DNA of 64,000 nucleotides. Source: a virus. This document shows, piece by piece, positions 16,897-25,972 of this stretch. The notes below the pieces were generated by a model. It was given only the letters and a program-made list of their open reading frames with translations. It made no database searches and had not been told where the DNA came from. The stretch is from positions 31,531 through 95,530 of IMG/VR virus record IMGVR_UViG_3300022200_000023; one strand, given 5' to 3'. Every line of letters starts with the position of its first letter. The stretch's first letter is position 1. The translations under genes were made by a program, and so were the position numbers.

Positions 16897-18321
16897 ATGC
16901 AGAAGAAAAAGCATACAGCGTCCCTCGAGGCGCTACTAACCTATCTGCTTTCCGCCCACGGCGGGAGCAAGACCTCACCGTTCTTCCCGCACGTCCTGCG
17001 TGCGTTGGTGAAGAGGCCCGTGCCGAACATGGGCACCTTCGGAGTCAGCATCACCCCGGAAGGCAAGCTCCTTCTGATGTACGACCCGAAGATCCTGGAG
17101 CGGCTGTCGGTACGCCACGCCATCCTCGTACTCATCCACGAGGTGTACCACATCGTTCTCCACCACATTCCTCGCGGGCTGCGCCTGCTGGACCAGGTGG
17201 CGTCCTCCACCGAACTGGAGAAACGCAAGTTCTTCGCCATCTCCAACATTGCTGCCGACTACGCGGTCAACTCGCTCATGGTGCAGTGCGGGGAGTGCAT
17301 CCCCAGTGACTTCAAGCTCATGGGAGAGAAGGACCCAAAGACGGGCAAGTACGACTTCGCGGGGTGCTACCCCACGGACTCGCAGCTTCCAGAGCGCAAG
17401 ACCTACGAGTGGTACTTCAACGCGCTCATGTCCGACCTGGACAACTTCGTCCAGCAGCTTGTGGCCTTCATGAAGGCCGCAGGCACATTGGGCGAGGGTG
17501 AAGGCCCGAAGGGGAAGTTCCCCACCGACGAGGAGATCGTCGAAGCGCTGGAGCGCTACCGAGAGATGCACGCTCCGACCAACAACGACGACGAGCTCAA
17601 GCGTCAGTCAGACCAGATGAACCCGGACCAGCGCCAGGCCGCAGCGGGCAAGGCTGAGCGGGAATCTCGCCAGGCCGTCCGGAAGGCCAAGGAGGAGACG
17701 CAGAAGTCTCGCGGGTCCCTTCCTGCAGGGTTGGAGGAGTACATCTCCAACATGCTGGAAGAGGCAGAGATCCCGTGGCAGCAGTTCTTCAAGACCTGGC
17801 TGCAGAACACCCTGCGCCACCGCCGTAAGCGGTCCATGTGCAAGCCGCGTAGAAGGCTTCTCGACATGGAGGACATCTGCGAGTTCCCCGGCCGAATGCG
17901 CGAGAAGATCTACACGATCATCTTCGCCATCGACACCTCCGGGTCCATGTCCAACTCGGACATCGCAGACGCGCTGTCGGAGTTGCGGGGAATGCAGGCA
18001 GCTGCCCCTGGCATTCAAATCACGGTCATCGAGTGCGACGCCCAGATCGGCCGGGAGTACACGATCGACGAGTTCACCGAGCCCCAGCGCAACGTCACCG
18101 GGCGCGGCGGGACGCGCTTCGAGCCCGTGTTCGAACGGGCAGCGCAGCTCAAGGCTGATGCGCTGATCTACGCCACGGACGGCTATGGGTCCCTGCCCTC
18201 CATCGAGCTCATGCGCGTTCGCCCGCTCTGCTGGCTGGTGACGCACAACGGCGTTGCTCCCTGGGAGGCTGGCTACGGCTCCGGCGCTCAGTACGGCCAC
18301 GTAATCAGGCTGAAGCGCTAA
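16897..18321 (+). CDS. VWA protein with N-terminal HExxH metallopeptidase-like domain (first MoxR partner)
   Basis: A 474-residue protein of the VWA-like metallopeptidase type. The N-terminal half has LIHEVYHIVLHH (HExxH plus a further His). A charged linker follows (residues about 215-290). A VWA domain then starts at IIFAIDTSGSMSNSD, with the DxSxS metal-ion site, and ends with GGTRFEPVF and YATDGYGS. Such proteins commonly pair with MoxR ATPases, and the likely partner is at 11236. The gene begins a plus-strand run that continues into the reverse-transcriptase operon with only two bases between. No Shine-Dalgarno precedes the ATG; the upstream bases TCAAATTCTAGACAAAAA weakly resemble the recurring promoter-like motif. 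Confidence 0.82.
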   Translation: MQKKKHTASLEALLTYLLSAHGGSKTSPFFPHVLRALVKRPVPNMGTFGVSITPEGKLLLMYDPKILERLSVRHAILVLIHEVYHIVLHHIPRGLRLLDQVASSTELEKRKFFAISNIAADYAVNSLMVQCGECIPSDFKLMGEKDPKTGKYDFAGCYPTDSQLPERKTYEWYFNALMSDLDNFVQQLVAFMKAAGTLGEGEGPKGKFPTDEEIVEALERYREMHAPTNNDDELKRQSDQMNPDQRQAAAGKAERESRQAVRKAKEETQKSRGSLPAGLEEYISNMLEEAEIPWQQFFKTWLQNTLRHRRKRSMCKPRRRLLDMEDICEFPGRMREKIYTIIFAIDTSGSMSNSDIADALSELRGMQAAAPGIQITVIECDAQIGREYTIDEFTEPQRNVTGRGGTRFEPVFERAAQLKADALIYATDGYGSLPSIELMRVRPLCWLVTHNGVAPWEAGYGSGAQYGHVIRLKR

Positions 18322-18323
18322 AC

Positions 18324-19004
18324 ATGGCTTTACCGGAGAACGGGATCCTGCACATCAAGGTCTATAAGGCCGCGACGCGCGGGATCCCGTTCGACCAGTT
18401 CTATTTAGTGCCGAAGACCGAGCGGGAACTTTTTAAGCGTGTGTTCCCCGCTTATGTCCGCACACAGTTCAACGATACTTTGTGGTCGCGCATTTTAGGC
18501 GTGGAAGTTAGCTCCGTGGCTAAAACAGACACCACGGGCTACCACCGCAAGGAAACTCTGGACCCGCTGGCAACGCTGTCTGCACTTTGGCAGACCGAGC
18601 AGTGGCCTGAGGTGCATAGTCACTTCGACGTCGCAGTGCCCGTGGTCCTGCAGCACCCCAAAACCGTCCCCGATGAGCGCAACAACCCAATGAACGGCTC
18701 CGCGCGGCTGGGCTACTTAGTAGCCCGAGGGTGGCATCGGTCTAGAGCGGCTTCCCAGAGCCCGAAACTCGTCAACCGGCTTGACGCCGCCAACACGGTC
18801 TTCGTGGCTTACGGAGAAGAAGTGCGTCCGCTTTGTTTAGCGTGTCCTCGGCTACATGACGTACTGGACGGGCGTTGCTCGCTAGGAGATGACTACTGTC
18901 TCCGCACAATAGGCCTTGTGGGTAAGCCCACCTACCTCGCACGCTTGAAGGTCTACAAGGAAAGCGAAGATTTGGCGGAAGTTGCTTCCGCCTTCCCTGA
19001 ATGA
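18324..19004 (+). CDS. Unrecognised cysteine-containing protein at the head of the RT operon
   Basis: A 226-residue protein starting two bases after the VWA stop and overlapping the reverse transcriptase start by ATGA. A cluster of four cysteines (CLACP, RCSL, DYCLR at about residues 173-196) suggests a zinc or Fe-S site. The N-terminal 150 residues are basic and aromatic with no family that I recognise. Tight coupling to the RT implies joint expression and perhaps a shared complex. Confidence 0.65.
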   Translation: MALPENGILHIKVYKAATRGIPFDQFYLVPKTERELFKRVFPAYVRTQFNDTLWSRILGVEVSSVAKTDTTGYHRKETLDPLATLSALWQTEQWPEVHSHFDVAVPVVLQHPKTVPDERNNPMNGSARLGYLVARGWHRSRAASQSPKLVNRLDAANTVFVAYGEEVRPLCLACPRLHDVLDGRCSLGDDYCLRTIGLVGKPTYLARLKVYKESEDLAEVASAFPE

Positions 19005-20134
19005 CAGCGTACAACCACACGCAGCTAGCCGTCCTAACCATCCCCACCGTACAACACAGCCTGCCTCCAGTAATGGATGACGTTTCCCTGGCGTACAGCC
19101 TCGGCATTCGTCCCAAGACTCTCTGGTGGGCTGTGTTCGGTGGGCGGGAGCTAGCTGGAACAGCTAAATCGACTTACACAAAGGGCGCCATCCTCAAGCG
19201 AGGGAAGGCGGGCTCACGTGGCGCACTTCGCGCCATCCACGTCCCTGACTGGCGCGTCAAGAACATTCAGAAAGTCCTCTCTGCTGCCTTCGTGAAACCC
19301 ATCCCTGTGGGAGACCACGTACGCGCGTACGAGCCGGGGGTAAAACCCCTGGACACCGCTGAAGCGATAGCAGGCAGCAAGATCCTGTGGTCCTTCGACC
19401 TAAAAAACTTCTTCGGGTCGATCCGACTACCCTGGATCCGTGAGTACTACGAGAGTCTGGGGTACCCCAGGCAGGTGGCAAACCTCATTGGGCAGCTGTG
19501 CTGCGTCACTGACGTACACCCCTCTGGCAAAGGCAAAGTCAGGTTTTTGCCGCAGGGGACCGTCGTGAGCCCTGCACTAGCTAACCGAATCGCCGACCAT
19601 CGCTTAGACCAGAGAATACTGACGTTGGCGCAGGCCAACGGCTGGTCTTACTACCGGTACTCGGACAACGTTTACATGGGGCACCCAGACCGTCTCAGCC
19701 GAGAAGAGGTAGACGCTTTCAAGGGACAGGTATTTACCGCGGTGGGGCAGTCTGGTTGGCGCCACCACAAATCCCGAGTAGCCCTGTACTGGAACAGACA
19801 ATCAGTGCTCGGCGCTGTCGTGAACGAAAAGCCAAACATGCCTTCTGACGAATACAAAGCACTGCGGGCTGCGGTCTACAACTGTCGCGTACATGGATTC
19901 TCGTCCCAAGTAGCCAAAGCTAGGCAGCGCTTCAAATCTTCGATTACCACTGATGAGCAACTCATCTCCCACTTGCGAGGACGGTTGGCCTACCTAAAGG
20001 CTCTCCTGTCCGAGGACAAGTACAACAAATTGCACGATGATTTCTCCGCAGCCCTTGAGGCGCACCGGATTACGGTGCAGCGCAAGTGGCTGGAAGAAGA
20101 CCTACAAGACGCACGCGATGCTGCCGGAACTTAA
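19001..20134 (+). CDS. Retron-clade reverse transcriptase with YSDN active site
   Basis: A 377-residue reverse transcriptase. Motif A is WSFDLKNFFGSI (D133). ESLGYPRQVANLIGQLCC is followed by motif B, FLPQGTVVSPALAN. The catalytic box is YYRYSDNVYMG (residues 217-227), so the usual YADD is YSDN. After it, VLGAVVNEKPN corresponds to the VTG motif region of retron RTs, and HLRGRLAYLKAL to the retron thumb helix. D222 is retained; the second Asp is N223, confirmed by GAC AAC codons. GDN/SDN boxes occur in active viral polymerases, so activity is possible, perhaps with a different metal preference. No msr-msd is immediately upstream. It sits in a coupled operon (ATGA overlap before, 17-base overlap after). 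Confidence 0.85.
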   Translation: MTAYNHTQLAVLTIPTVQHSLPPVMDDVSLAYSLGIRPKTLWWAVFGGRELAGTAKSTYTKGAILKRGKAGSRGALRAIHVPDWRVKNIQKVLSAAFVKPIPVGDHVRAYEPGVKPLDTAEAIAGSKILWSFDLKNFFGSIRLPWIREYYESLGYPRQVANLIGQLCCVTDVHPSGKGKVRFLPQGTVVSPALANRIADHRLDQRILTLAQANGWSYYRYSDNVYMGHPDRLSREEVDAFKGQVFTAVGQSGWRHHKSRVALYWNRQSVLGAVVNEKPNMPSDEYKALRAAVYNCRVHGFSSQVAKARQRFKSSITTDEQLISHLRGRLAYLKALLSEDKYNKLHDDFSAALEAHRITVQRKWLEEDLQDARDAAGT

Positions 20135-21767
20135 GGTTTACAACCTGACGCAGGGGTACGGGGGCAGCGACGCCCCCGCGGCTGCCTACCGCGTAGAAGC
20201 CGAGCACCTGGACACGCTGCTTGGCTTGCTGCGGGATGCGCACCCACAAGGTTTGTTGGTGGCGTGCGTCCCTGACCCGGACGGGTATGTGCTGGTCAGC
20301 TCCCTTGGGCGGTTACCACTACTTTCCGTGGTCGACCTGGAAGCCGAGCTAAGCGCCGCCAGGGAACACGTAGACCTTCGAGCTTACTTTCAAGGTCGCG
20401 AACTAGCACCTGGGACCGGGGAGCTGACGACCCTGATTCAGGCCTGTAAGGTCCCCGCTAGGTTGCTGGGGGAGGGGTGCTACACCGTGTGCCCCAAAGC
20501 TCCTCCGCACTGTTTGTCCTACCTCAGCGGCCAAGACCGTCTCCCGCAGACGCCTATACCGTACCAGACGCAAGTAGCGAGCCGTTCCCATGCTCGAGGG
20601 CGAGGCGACCACCGAAACCGGTTCCGCAGTAGACCCTACTACTCAGAGCAGCGTAGTACTCAGTACTTCCCGCTGCTACAGTGGGTGAGCGGAGTAGAGC
20701 CCCCGGTCCATAACATCAACACCGACTTTGTGCGCTTTTTACACTCCAAGCTAAGTGAGGACCTGGACGCCTTGCTGCGGACGAAGTTCTGTGTGAAGAC
20801 GCCCGAAGTAGCTAGACCGTGGCAAGTTTCGTCCCGCGCTTACTTCCCAGAAGCCGGTCTTAATGATTACGGCGGTTTCCGTGGTATCAACCTATCCACT
20901 AACCTAGCTGCCGAAGTTCAGAAGCTTCGGTCAGAGCGCGGCCAAAAGGCTGCCGCTGGGCGCAAGATGGTTGCCGATGAGTGTTCCCGATGCGTCTTTG
21001 CAGACGGTCATTGTTCCCAGAGGCCCAAGTACCGCTGCGCCGGCCACGTAAGCCCCGAATATTTTGCTGCGACTGTGAAGTCAGCCGTAGAGGAATACTA
21101 CGGGGGCATACCGGACCCTAATGCCGACTGGGTACAGAAGCACTTCAAGCTACAGGAGACCTCAGGTGCCTGGCGCCCTCCGAACAGTAAAGGAAGGCCT
21201 GCTGGCGTCTCGGTGTTCGGCGTGTTTCCTACTGCAGACGCGGCGCTGGGACTCCGCGCGTCCCACCCCTTAATCAACCACCGCGCAGTCAGAGCGGGGG
21301 ACTGGCGTCCTCCTGACGGAGCTCCTCCTGGTACCCTGTACGCACGGCTACTGTGGAAGTCTTGGAGACGAGGCTCGCGCGAGGGGCGGCCCGTGTTCGC
21401 CGCTCCGCTAGTAACTCCCGCGGGCAACTTCTTAGCGGACACTCCGTACATGATTTCCGGCCCAGGCGCTAACCTCCTAGACTACGCACTGAACCGGCCT
21501 GACTCGGTAGTCCAAGACCAGATCGCACTTCTAGACACAGAGGAGAAGTGGCTCTCTTACTGGGCCGTACTTCTTGTGGCGTGCTTTGGTAGGAGTGGGT
21601 GGTACAACTACAAGTCCTTGTTCTCCAGCAGGGTGCAGGCGGGCAACTACAGCAACTGCCCGAGCATCGGCTCCCGCTGGTATCGCACACAAGCTACGTA
21701 CCTAGCACTGATGTCTTGGCCTCTAGACTTGTACCCCTCCATGCTAATGCCCCGAGACAACTCGTGA
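20118..21767 (+). CDS. Large unrecognised protein of the RT operon
   Basis: A 549-residue protein starting at ATG 20118 inside the RT's last codons. It has a beta/alpha N-terminal region (residues about 1-110), a basic Arg/His-rich linker near 170-200 (HARGRGDHRNRFRSRP), and a cysteine group CSRCVFADGHC with CAGH near 300, which could bind zinc. The C-terminal third is aromatic-rich. I recognise no family. The last bases form GTGA with the next gene's start. Because it directly follows the RT, it may be its effector or accessory protein; this is inference. Confidence 0.65.
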   Translation: MLPELKVYNLTQGYGGSDAPAAAYRVEAEHLDTLLGLLRDAHPQGLLVACVPDPDGYVLVSSLGRLPLLSVVDLEAELSAAREHVDLRAYFQGRELAPGTGELTTLIQACKVPARLLGEGCYTVCPKAPPHCLSYLSGQDRLPQTPIPYQTQVASRSHARGRGDHRNRFRSRPYYSEQRSTQYFPLLQWVSGVEPPVHNINTDFVRFLHSKLSEDLDALLRTKFCVKTPEVARPWQVSSRAYFPEAGLNDYGGFRGINLSTNLAAEVQKLRSERGQKAAAGRKMVADECSRCVFADGHCSQRPKYRCAGHVSPEYFAATVKSAVEEYYGGIPDPNADWVQKHFKLQETSGAWRPPNSKGRPAGVSVFGVFPTADAALGLRASHPLINHRAVRAGDWRPPDGAPPGTLYARLLWKSWRRGSREGRPVFAAPLVTPAGNFLADTPYMISGPGANLLDYALNRPDSVVQDQIALLDTEEKWLSYWAVLLVACFGRSGWYNYKSLFSSRVQAGNYSNCPSIGSRWYRTQATYLALMSWPLDLYPSMLMPRDNS

Positions 21768-22195
21768 ACATTACTGGCGCCGACCTGAAGAAGCTCATAC
21801 CTGATGAGCTGCGCGCACAGGTCGACAAAATCTCGTTCCCTTCACAGTCCGGGGGGACCGAACCTTACGCAGTGGTCACGTTGGACACGGAGTTCGGGCA
21901 GCTAGACGTAGTGGTCTATCGCAAGGAGATGGCTAGGTTCATGGGGCGAAACTCCGCCCCGACCGCCCGAGGAGACTCGGCGTCCCCGGGCAGTACCCTA
22001 GACACAACCACCGCGCAGACCAAGGACTACTATGTGGGCAAGACTCGCAAGACTAGCGCGGGCCTCACTGAGACCTTAGTAGGGTTCACGGCGGGGTCTT
22101 CCCAGAAGGAGAAGCCTGCCAATGTTGGCCGAAGAGTCCGCCATCCCGAGACGGACCGCCTAGTCTGGCCTATCTGGAAACTGGGGAATGGCTGA
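21764..22195 (+). CDS. Small unrecognised protein of the RT operon
   Basis: A 143-residue protein with GTG start at 21764 overlapping the preceding TGA (GTGA). The first 55 residues look folded (LKKLIPDELRAQVDKISF, TLDTEFGQLDVVVYRKEM). The rest is Ser/Thr/Lys-rich and probably disordered, ending with PIWKLGNG. No known family seen. The 8-base overlap with the next gene continues the translational coupling. Confidence 0.6.
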   Translation: MNITGADLKKLIPDELRAQVDKISFPSQSGGTEPYAVVTLDTEFGQLDVVVYRKEMARFMGRNSAPTARGDSASPGSTLDTTTAQTKDYYVGKTRKTSAGLTETLVGFTAGSSQKEKPANVGRRVRHPETDRLVWPIWKLGNG

Positions 22196-23558
22196 GATGA
22201 ACTACTTCCAGCTAGGACCGGAGTACGAGCCCACGAAGGCCTACTTCGTGTCCTCGGCTGGAAAGGTAACCGACGTAAGTCGAGAGATGCAGATTGCTCG
22301 TAGCATGAGCCCATTTCTTGGCTTCCCTGCAGGGGGTAGTCTGCTGTTGCTGGCCACAGCCAAATTTAGTAACTGGGGCCAGCGTCTGGAGAAGCGGGTC
22401 TACGTAGCGTCAGGAGAGGATACCGCTCCTGAAGAGCTAGTCCGCGCATTCTATGCAGCTAAGATTGGCCACCCGCTGCTGCTAATAACCACAGCCGCAC
22501 AGCGTCTTCTGGACACTAACTACGTGACCACTATCCGGTGTGTCACGTCTATCCCTGGGACCCTGGCGGACACCTGTCCCAAAACAGCAGTTTTGGCTGG
22601 GCTAGCCCAGAACACCAAGACAGGTCTTCACCTTAGCGTCTACAGTGCTACTAGCCGCAGCCTAGCCCCCCTTTTTGACAAAACCGCGTACATTAGAGAG
22701 AAACTGCTTTCGCAGTTTACTGCTCTGGCGGTAGGGGACACTGCCCTCTCCGACAACCGAACGCGGGCTTTGACCGCAGGAGTCACAAAGCGGAATACTA
22801 AGCTTCCGCTGGACCGCGTAGCCTTACTAGGAGAGTGGTACCGAGAAGACTTCCACGCGCTGAAACACGGCTTATGCCTAGCGTCCCAGTGTAAGCCTTA
22901 CGCGCCGGAAATAGCAGGCAATGACGCCCTCATCCAAAGCGCGGCAGAAGCCTTGCCCGCGCAGTGGTCCCGCTTGACGCAGTACAAAGCCTTGCAGAAA
23001 GCAGGAGAAGCCGCGGTACGAGAACGCAGCCACTGCGTAGGGGGCCACCGAGCCGGTCTGGACACTAAGGGTCGCTGGAATCTGTATCGCCTATTGTCTT
23101 ACGACGACTACAGCCGGTGGTTGAACCCGGTGCTGGCGACGGCACAGGCCGTCCTGGCCTACAACACGACTGCATGCCCGCTAAGAACGTGGGCTAAGTA
23201 CGTGGAAAGCCTGTCAACTTCGCCACCGGCTAAGGAAGACCTAGTGGCGCTACTGCACTACAGCGTTCGGGAACTGGGTGCACGGAGTTACTGTTACGGT
23301 GCAGAGACCGCCGGCCCCGTACCGGAGAGTGTCCTCGACGGACTGCTGTCCCGAGAGAACGCAACTCGCGGGTGGTCAATACTAGACCTGTACGGCTTGT
23401 TTAAGGCCTTGCCGAGGCTCCCCAGGTCAGAAGCTCTCCTAACCTACGTAGAGGCGCTGTTTTCTAGATTCTACAGTGACGCTATAGACGCTCCGGAGCG
23501 CCAAACCGCGGAGGACACAGCCATGCTAGTAGAAATAGGTGCCCAGTTAGGGTTCTAG
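22188..23558 (+). CDS. Large unrecognised protein closing the RT operon
   Basis: A 456-residue protein, mostly helical in its second half. No catalytic signature that I recognise. Scattered cysteines (CLASQCKPY, SHCVGGH) and many Leu/Ala-rich helices are visible. ATG at 22188 overlaps the previous stop by eight bases. A strong terminator lies directly after its stop, which marks the end of the operon starting at 16897. Confidence 0.65.
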   Translation: MAEMNYFQLGPEYEPTKAYFVSSAGKVTDVSREMQIARSMSPFLGFPAGGSLLLLATAKFSNWGQRLEKRVYVASGEDTAPEELVRAFYAAKIGHPLLLITTAAQRLLDTNYVTTIRCVTSIPGTLADTCPKTAVLAGLAQNTKTGLHLSVYSATSRSLAPLFDKTAYIREKLLSQFTALAVGDTALSDNRTRALTAGVTKRNTKLPLDRVALLGEWYREDFHALKHGLCLASQCKPYAPEIAGNDALIQSAAEALPAQWSRLTQYKALQKAGEAAVRERSHCVGGHRAGLDTKGRWNLYRLLSYDDYSRWLNPVLATAQAVLAYNTTACPLRTWAKYVESLSTSPPAKEDLVALLHYSVRELGARSYCYGAETAGPVPESVLDGLLSRENATRGWSILDLYGLFKALPRLPRSEALLTYVEALFSRFYSDAIDAPERQTAEDTAMLVEIGAQLGF

Positions 23559-23560
23559 CA

Positions 23561-23596
23561 AAGAAGCGCTTTCCGGCTTGGGGAGCGCTTCTTTTT
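23561..23596 (+). terminator. Rho-independent terminator ending the RT operon
   Basis: AAGAAGCGCT (23561-23570) pairs with AGCGCTTCTT (23584-23593), followed by further T residues to 23596. It lies between convergent genes and could also serve the minus-strand gene ending at 23602, whose side has a weaker T-run. Confidence 0.85.
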
Positions 23597-23601
23597 AGCT
23601 G

Positions 23602-24849
23602 TCACTGCAAGCTAGTTAAGTCGATGTCGGGGCAGACCACCAGCAGCTCAGCGGCAGCAGCGTTTTCAGAGCTTTGCGCGCTTGTGACGTCCGCCTGCGC
23701 AGACTCGAGCTCGCTGAGAGCAGAGTTTTCAGCGGTAATCTTAGTATTAAGATCAGTGTTGCTCGTAGCACATTGGGTCGTAGCGTAACTAAGATGCTCC
23801 GCGATCTTGGCTGCCAGGCCCGACGAGCTCTGGTACGAGTTTAGCGCTGCTTGTGCTTTGTTCGCTGCCGCCGCTGCTGCGCCGTAGTCGTTAGTGGGTA
23901 GGATGTCTGTGAAAAGCCGGATCTCGAAAGAGTCAGCCCCTGCTGCTGGCGTGAAACTGAATGCCGGAGATACCGTAGCGTTAGTAGCGCCTACTGCGAT
24001 AATAGCCCGGACCTCCTTATGCCCGTCAGTAGCATCCGTGAGGGCCAGAATTCCGCCAATGTACGCACCCTCCAGGGCGACGCCCAGCTTCACCACCGTA
24101 GCAGTGCTACCCGCCTGAGCTGTGCCTGTGAGCCCATTCACCGCCCTAGTGGCCCTCTCAAATTGGTCCGCTGCAGCGTTCAACGCCGTAATAGCGTTTT
24201 GTAGCGCGATGGCTGGATTAAGGGCCGGAGCAGTATTAGCCACGTCAACCAGCCCGTTGAGCTCAGTGAGACGGGTCTTGTAGCCGCAGTGGATGTCACG
24301 CTTGTCACGACTAACGGTCGTATTGCCCTGCGCAGTATTGTACGCCGTCTGCTTAGTGGCCTGAGTGAACTCAGCGTCCACTCGGGCTTCGTACGCGTCG
24401 GAGTAAGCGGTTTTGTAGCCGTCCTTAACTGCAGCGCCCGCAGAGTTAGTCGGCAGCTGCGTAGTCTCAGCTGCCGTAATGAACTGCGTCCGCGACGTCT
24501 GCCAGGTGGTGACCAGGCTGTCCACTCGGTCAGTGACAACAGGGATGGCCGCGATAGCCGTGTCTAAATCGTCGAACGTTAGTGTGACTTTGGCTACCCG
24601 GTACTCGGTGTGCCCTAGGGCCACTGCGGTAGACCGAATGTCCTGCACCAGGTCCATGTCTGCGATAGTAGCTACGCGCGTAAAAACGTCGTCCGGCGCC
24701 GTAGCTCCTAGCGTCACCACAAATACATGCGGAGACATCGGAGGAGTGGATGGAGACGAGCCCGACGTGGCTACGATCTCAATGTGATACTTAGCGATGC
24801 CTCCGCTATAGGTAGCGTATCTCCGCTGCTTAACGCTTAGCTCAGACAT
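23602..24849 (-). CDS. Probable tail/fibre protein with coiled coils
   Basis: A 415-residue Ala/Thr/Ser-rich protein. Long coiled-coil-like heptad stretches occur at about residues 120-230 and again near the C-terminus (LNTKITAENSALSELESAQ). A beta-rich insertion (AQAGSTATVVKLGVALEGAYIGG) lies between. This composition and the location at the end of the tail cluster suit a fibre or appendage. It overlaps the next gene by eight bases. No enzymatic motif seen. Confidence 0.6.
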   Translation of the reverse strand: MSELSVKQRRYATYSGGIAKYHIEIVATSGSSPSTPPMSPHVFVVTLGATAPDDVFTRVATIADMDLVQDIRSTAVALGHTEYRVAKVTLTFDDLDTAIAAIPVVTDRVDSLVTTWQTSRTQFITAAETTQLPTNSAGAAVKDGYKTAYSDAYEARVDAEFTQATKQTAYNTAQGNTTVSRDKRDIHCGYKTRLTELNGLVDVANTAPALNPAIALQNAITALNAAADQFERATRAVNGLTGTAQAGSTATVVKLGVALEGAYIGGILALTDATDGHKEVRAIIAVGATNATVSPAFSFTPAAGADSFEIRLFTDILPTNDYGAAAAAANKAQAALNSYQSSSGLAAKIAEHLSYATTQCATSNTDLNTKITAENSALSELESAQADVTSAQSSENAAAAELLVVCPDIDLTSLQ

Positions 24850-25594
24850 TCAAGACCTCAGAGGCAGTAGGCGCAGTCGGCGCCTTTACGGTAACCACAA
24901 TATCTGCTGTATCGGAGACGCTATCGGTGACTCGCACGGTTACTGTCTCTACCACGTCTACCCCACCGGCAACAAACACCCCAGTACTGGTAACCAGGCT
25001 ACTGTTAGTAGTGCCGTCCGACACAAGACTGTACACATACTCCCGAACACCGCCAGAGGCCTCAAAGTGTAGTTGGTCCCCAGGGTATACGGAGTACGCC
25101 ACGCTGCTGTCTCTGTAAGGCACCGCGCCAATCACGCCCAAAGTAAGGGGGCCGAAGGTGCCGCTGGTACTGGACGAATCCACGCCTAGCAGTGCCTTGA
25201 CGCCTCCTCTGGCGGCCTGGTACGCGTTGTTAGCCGCGTCCCACTTAGTGTAAGTCTGGCTGATGCTGTTAGTTCTGTAGGCGTGGTACCCAAAGGCGTA
25301 CGTACCGTTGGTAGCTTCGTCTGGGTCGTATACGTCTGCTTCGGAGGGGTCGATTACCCCGAGCCCGGACAGATCAACGTGGTTGGCCACTCTGCGGTAC
25401 TGAGGAGAGCTCCACGTCCACGCACGGTACCCTGTCTGCGGAGCTTCGTCCGGGGCGGGATCTACCGTCTTGGCCCTAACTACAACGAGTATACTGTCCG
25501 AAACCTCGGAAGGCCCGGAGGTAGCTAACGTCAGCGTCCACAGAGAAGACGGGGCATCATACGTCAGCCCGGCCGTGAGGGTTAAGCTAGGCAC
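24842..25594 (-). CDS. Ig-like virion protein
   Basis: A 250-residue beta-rich protein. The C-terminal 90 residues look like a bacterial Ig-like (Big-type) domain: SVYPGDQLHFEASGGVREYVYSL followed by a VTVRVTDSVSDTADIVVTV strand pair. The N-terminal half is a separate beta domain. Probably a tail or capsid-surface adhesion module. Translationally coupled on both sides. Confidence 0.6.
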   Translation of the reverse strand: MPSLTLTAGLTYDAPSSLWTLTLATSGPSEVSDSILVVVRAKTVDPAPDEAPQTGYRAWTWSSPQYRRVANHVDLSGLGVIDPSEADVYDPDEATNGTYAFGYHAYRTNSISQTYTKWDAANNAYQAARGGVKALLGVDSSSTSGTFGPLTLGVIGAVPYRDSSVAYSVYPGDQLHFEASGGVREYVYSLVSDGTTNSSLVTSTGVFVAGGVDVVETVTVRVTDSVSDTADIVVTVKAPTAPTASEVLNV

Positions 25595-25959
25595 TACGCG
25601 GACTCTAGCTCATTAACCGCTACACCCACAAACGCAGCTACCTCTTCGTACGCGTCCAACACAGCTTGTACGCGCGTAACGAAGTCGCCTTTGGCAGCAG
25701 CCCCCGATGCAGCGGTATCATAGACTATTGTGGCGGTGGCCTTCCGGTAGTGGCTGTAGTTCGTATCCCGTACAGCCGGGTACGCAACAATCTCGTACGG
25801 GGAGGCTACGCCCACGTAAGCGTCTTTGTCCTCTGTCACTCCTCGGCTAAACATAAGCAATTCGTCGGGGATACCGTCTCCATCGCTGACCGTAGCTACA
25901 ATTTGGGATTGACCCTCTCCCAGTATGGTACAGTTCAGCGTCAGAGTTAATGTAGCCAC
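25594..25959 (-). CDS. Small beta-rich tail-associated protein
   Basis: A 121-residue protein of unknown function, rich in beta-strand sequence (LTLTLNCTILGEGQSQIVATV, YRKATATIVYDTA). GTG start at 25959 with GGAG nine bases upstream. A CCACGCGTGG palindrome (25956-25965) covers its start and lies between it and the divergent RuvC-like gene. It shares an abutting stop/start with the Ig-like protein, so it belongs to the tail cluster. Confidence 0.55.
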   Translation of the reverse strand: MATLTLTLNCTILGEGQSQIVATVSDGDGIPDELLMFSRGVTEDKDAYVGVASPYEIVAYPAVRDTNYSHYRKATATIVYDTAASGAAAKGDFVTRVQAVLDAYEEVAAFVGVAVNELESA

Positions 25960-25972
25960 GCGTGGTCTCCAA

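Noticed and set aside
18200-19001. A retron msr-msd directly upstream of the RT
   Set aside because: The RT start overlaps the upstream gene and there is no non-coding gap. No a1/a2 inverted repeat was seen there.
19001-20134. Diversity-generating retroelement
   Set aside because: The RT has LPQG...SPALAN in motif B, retron-like rather than DGR-like, and I saw no template/variable repeat pair or Avd-like gene nearby.
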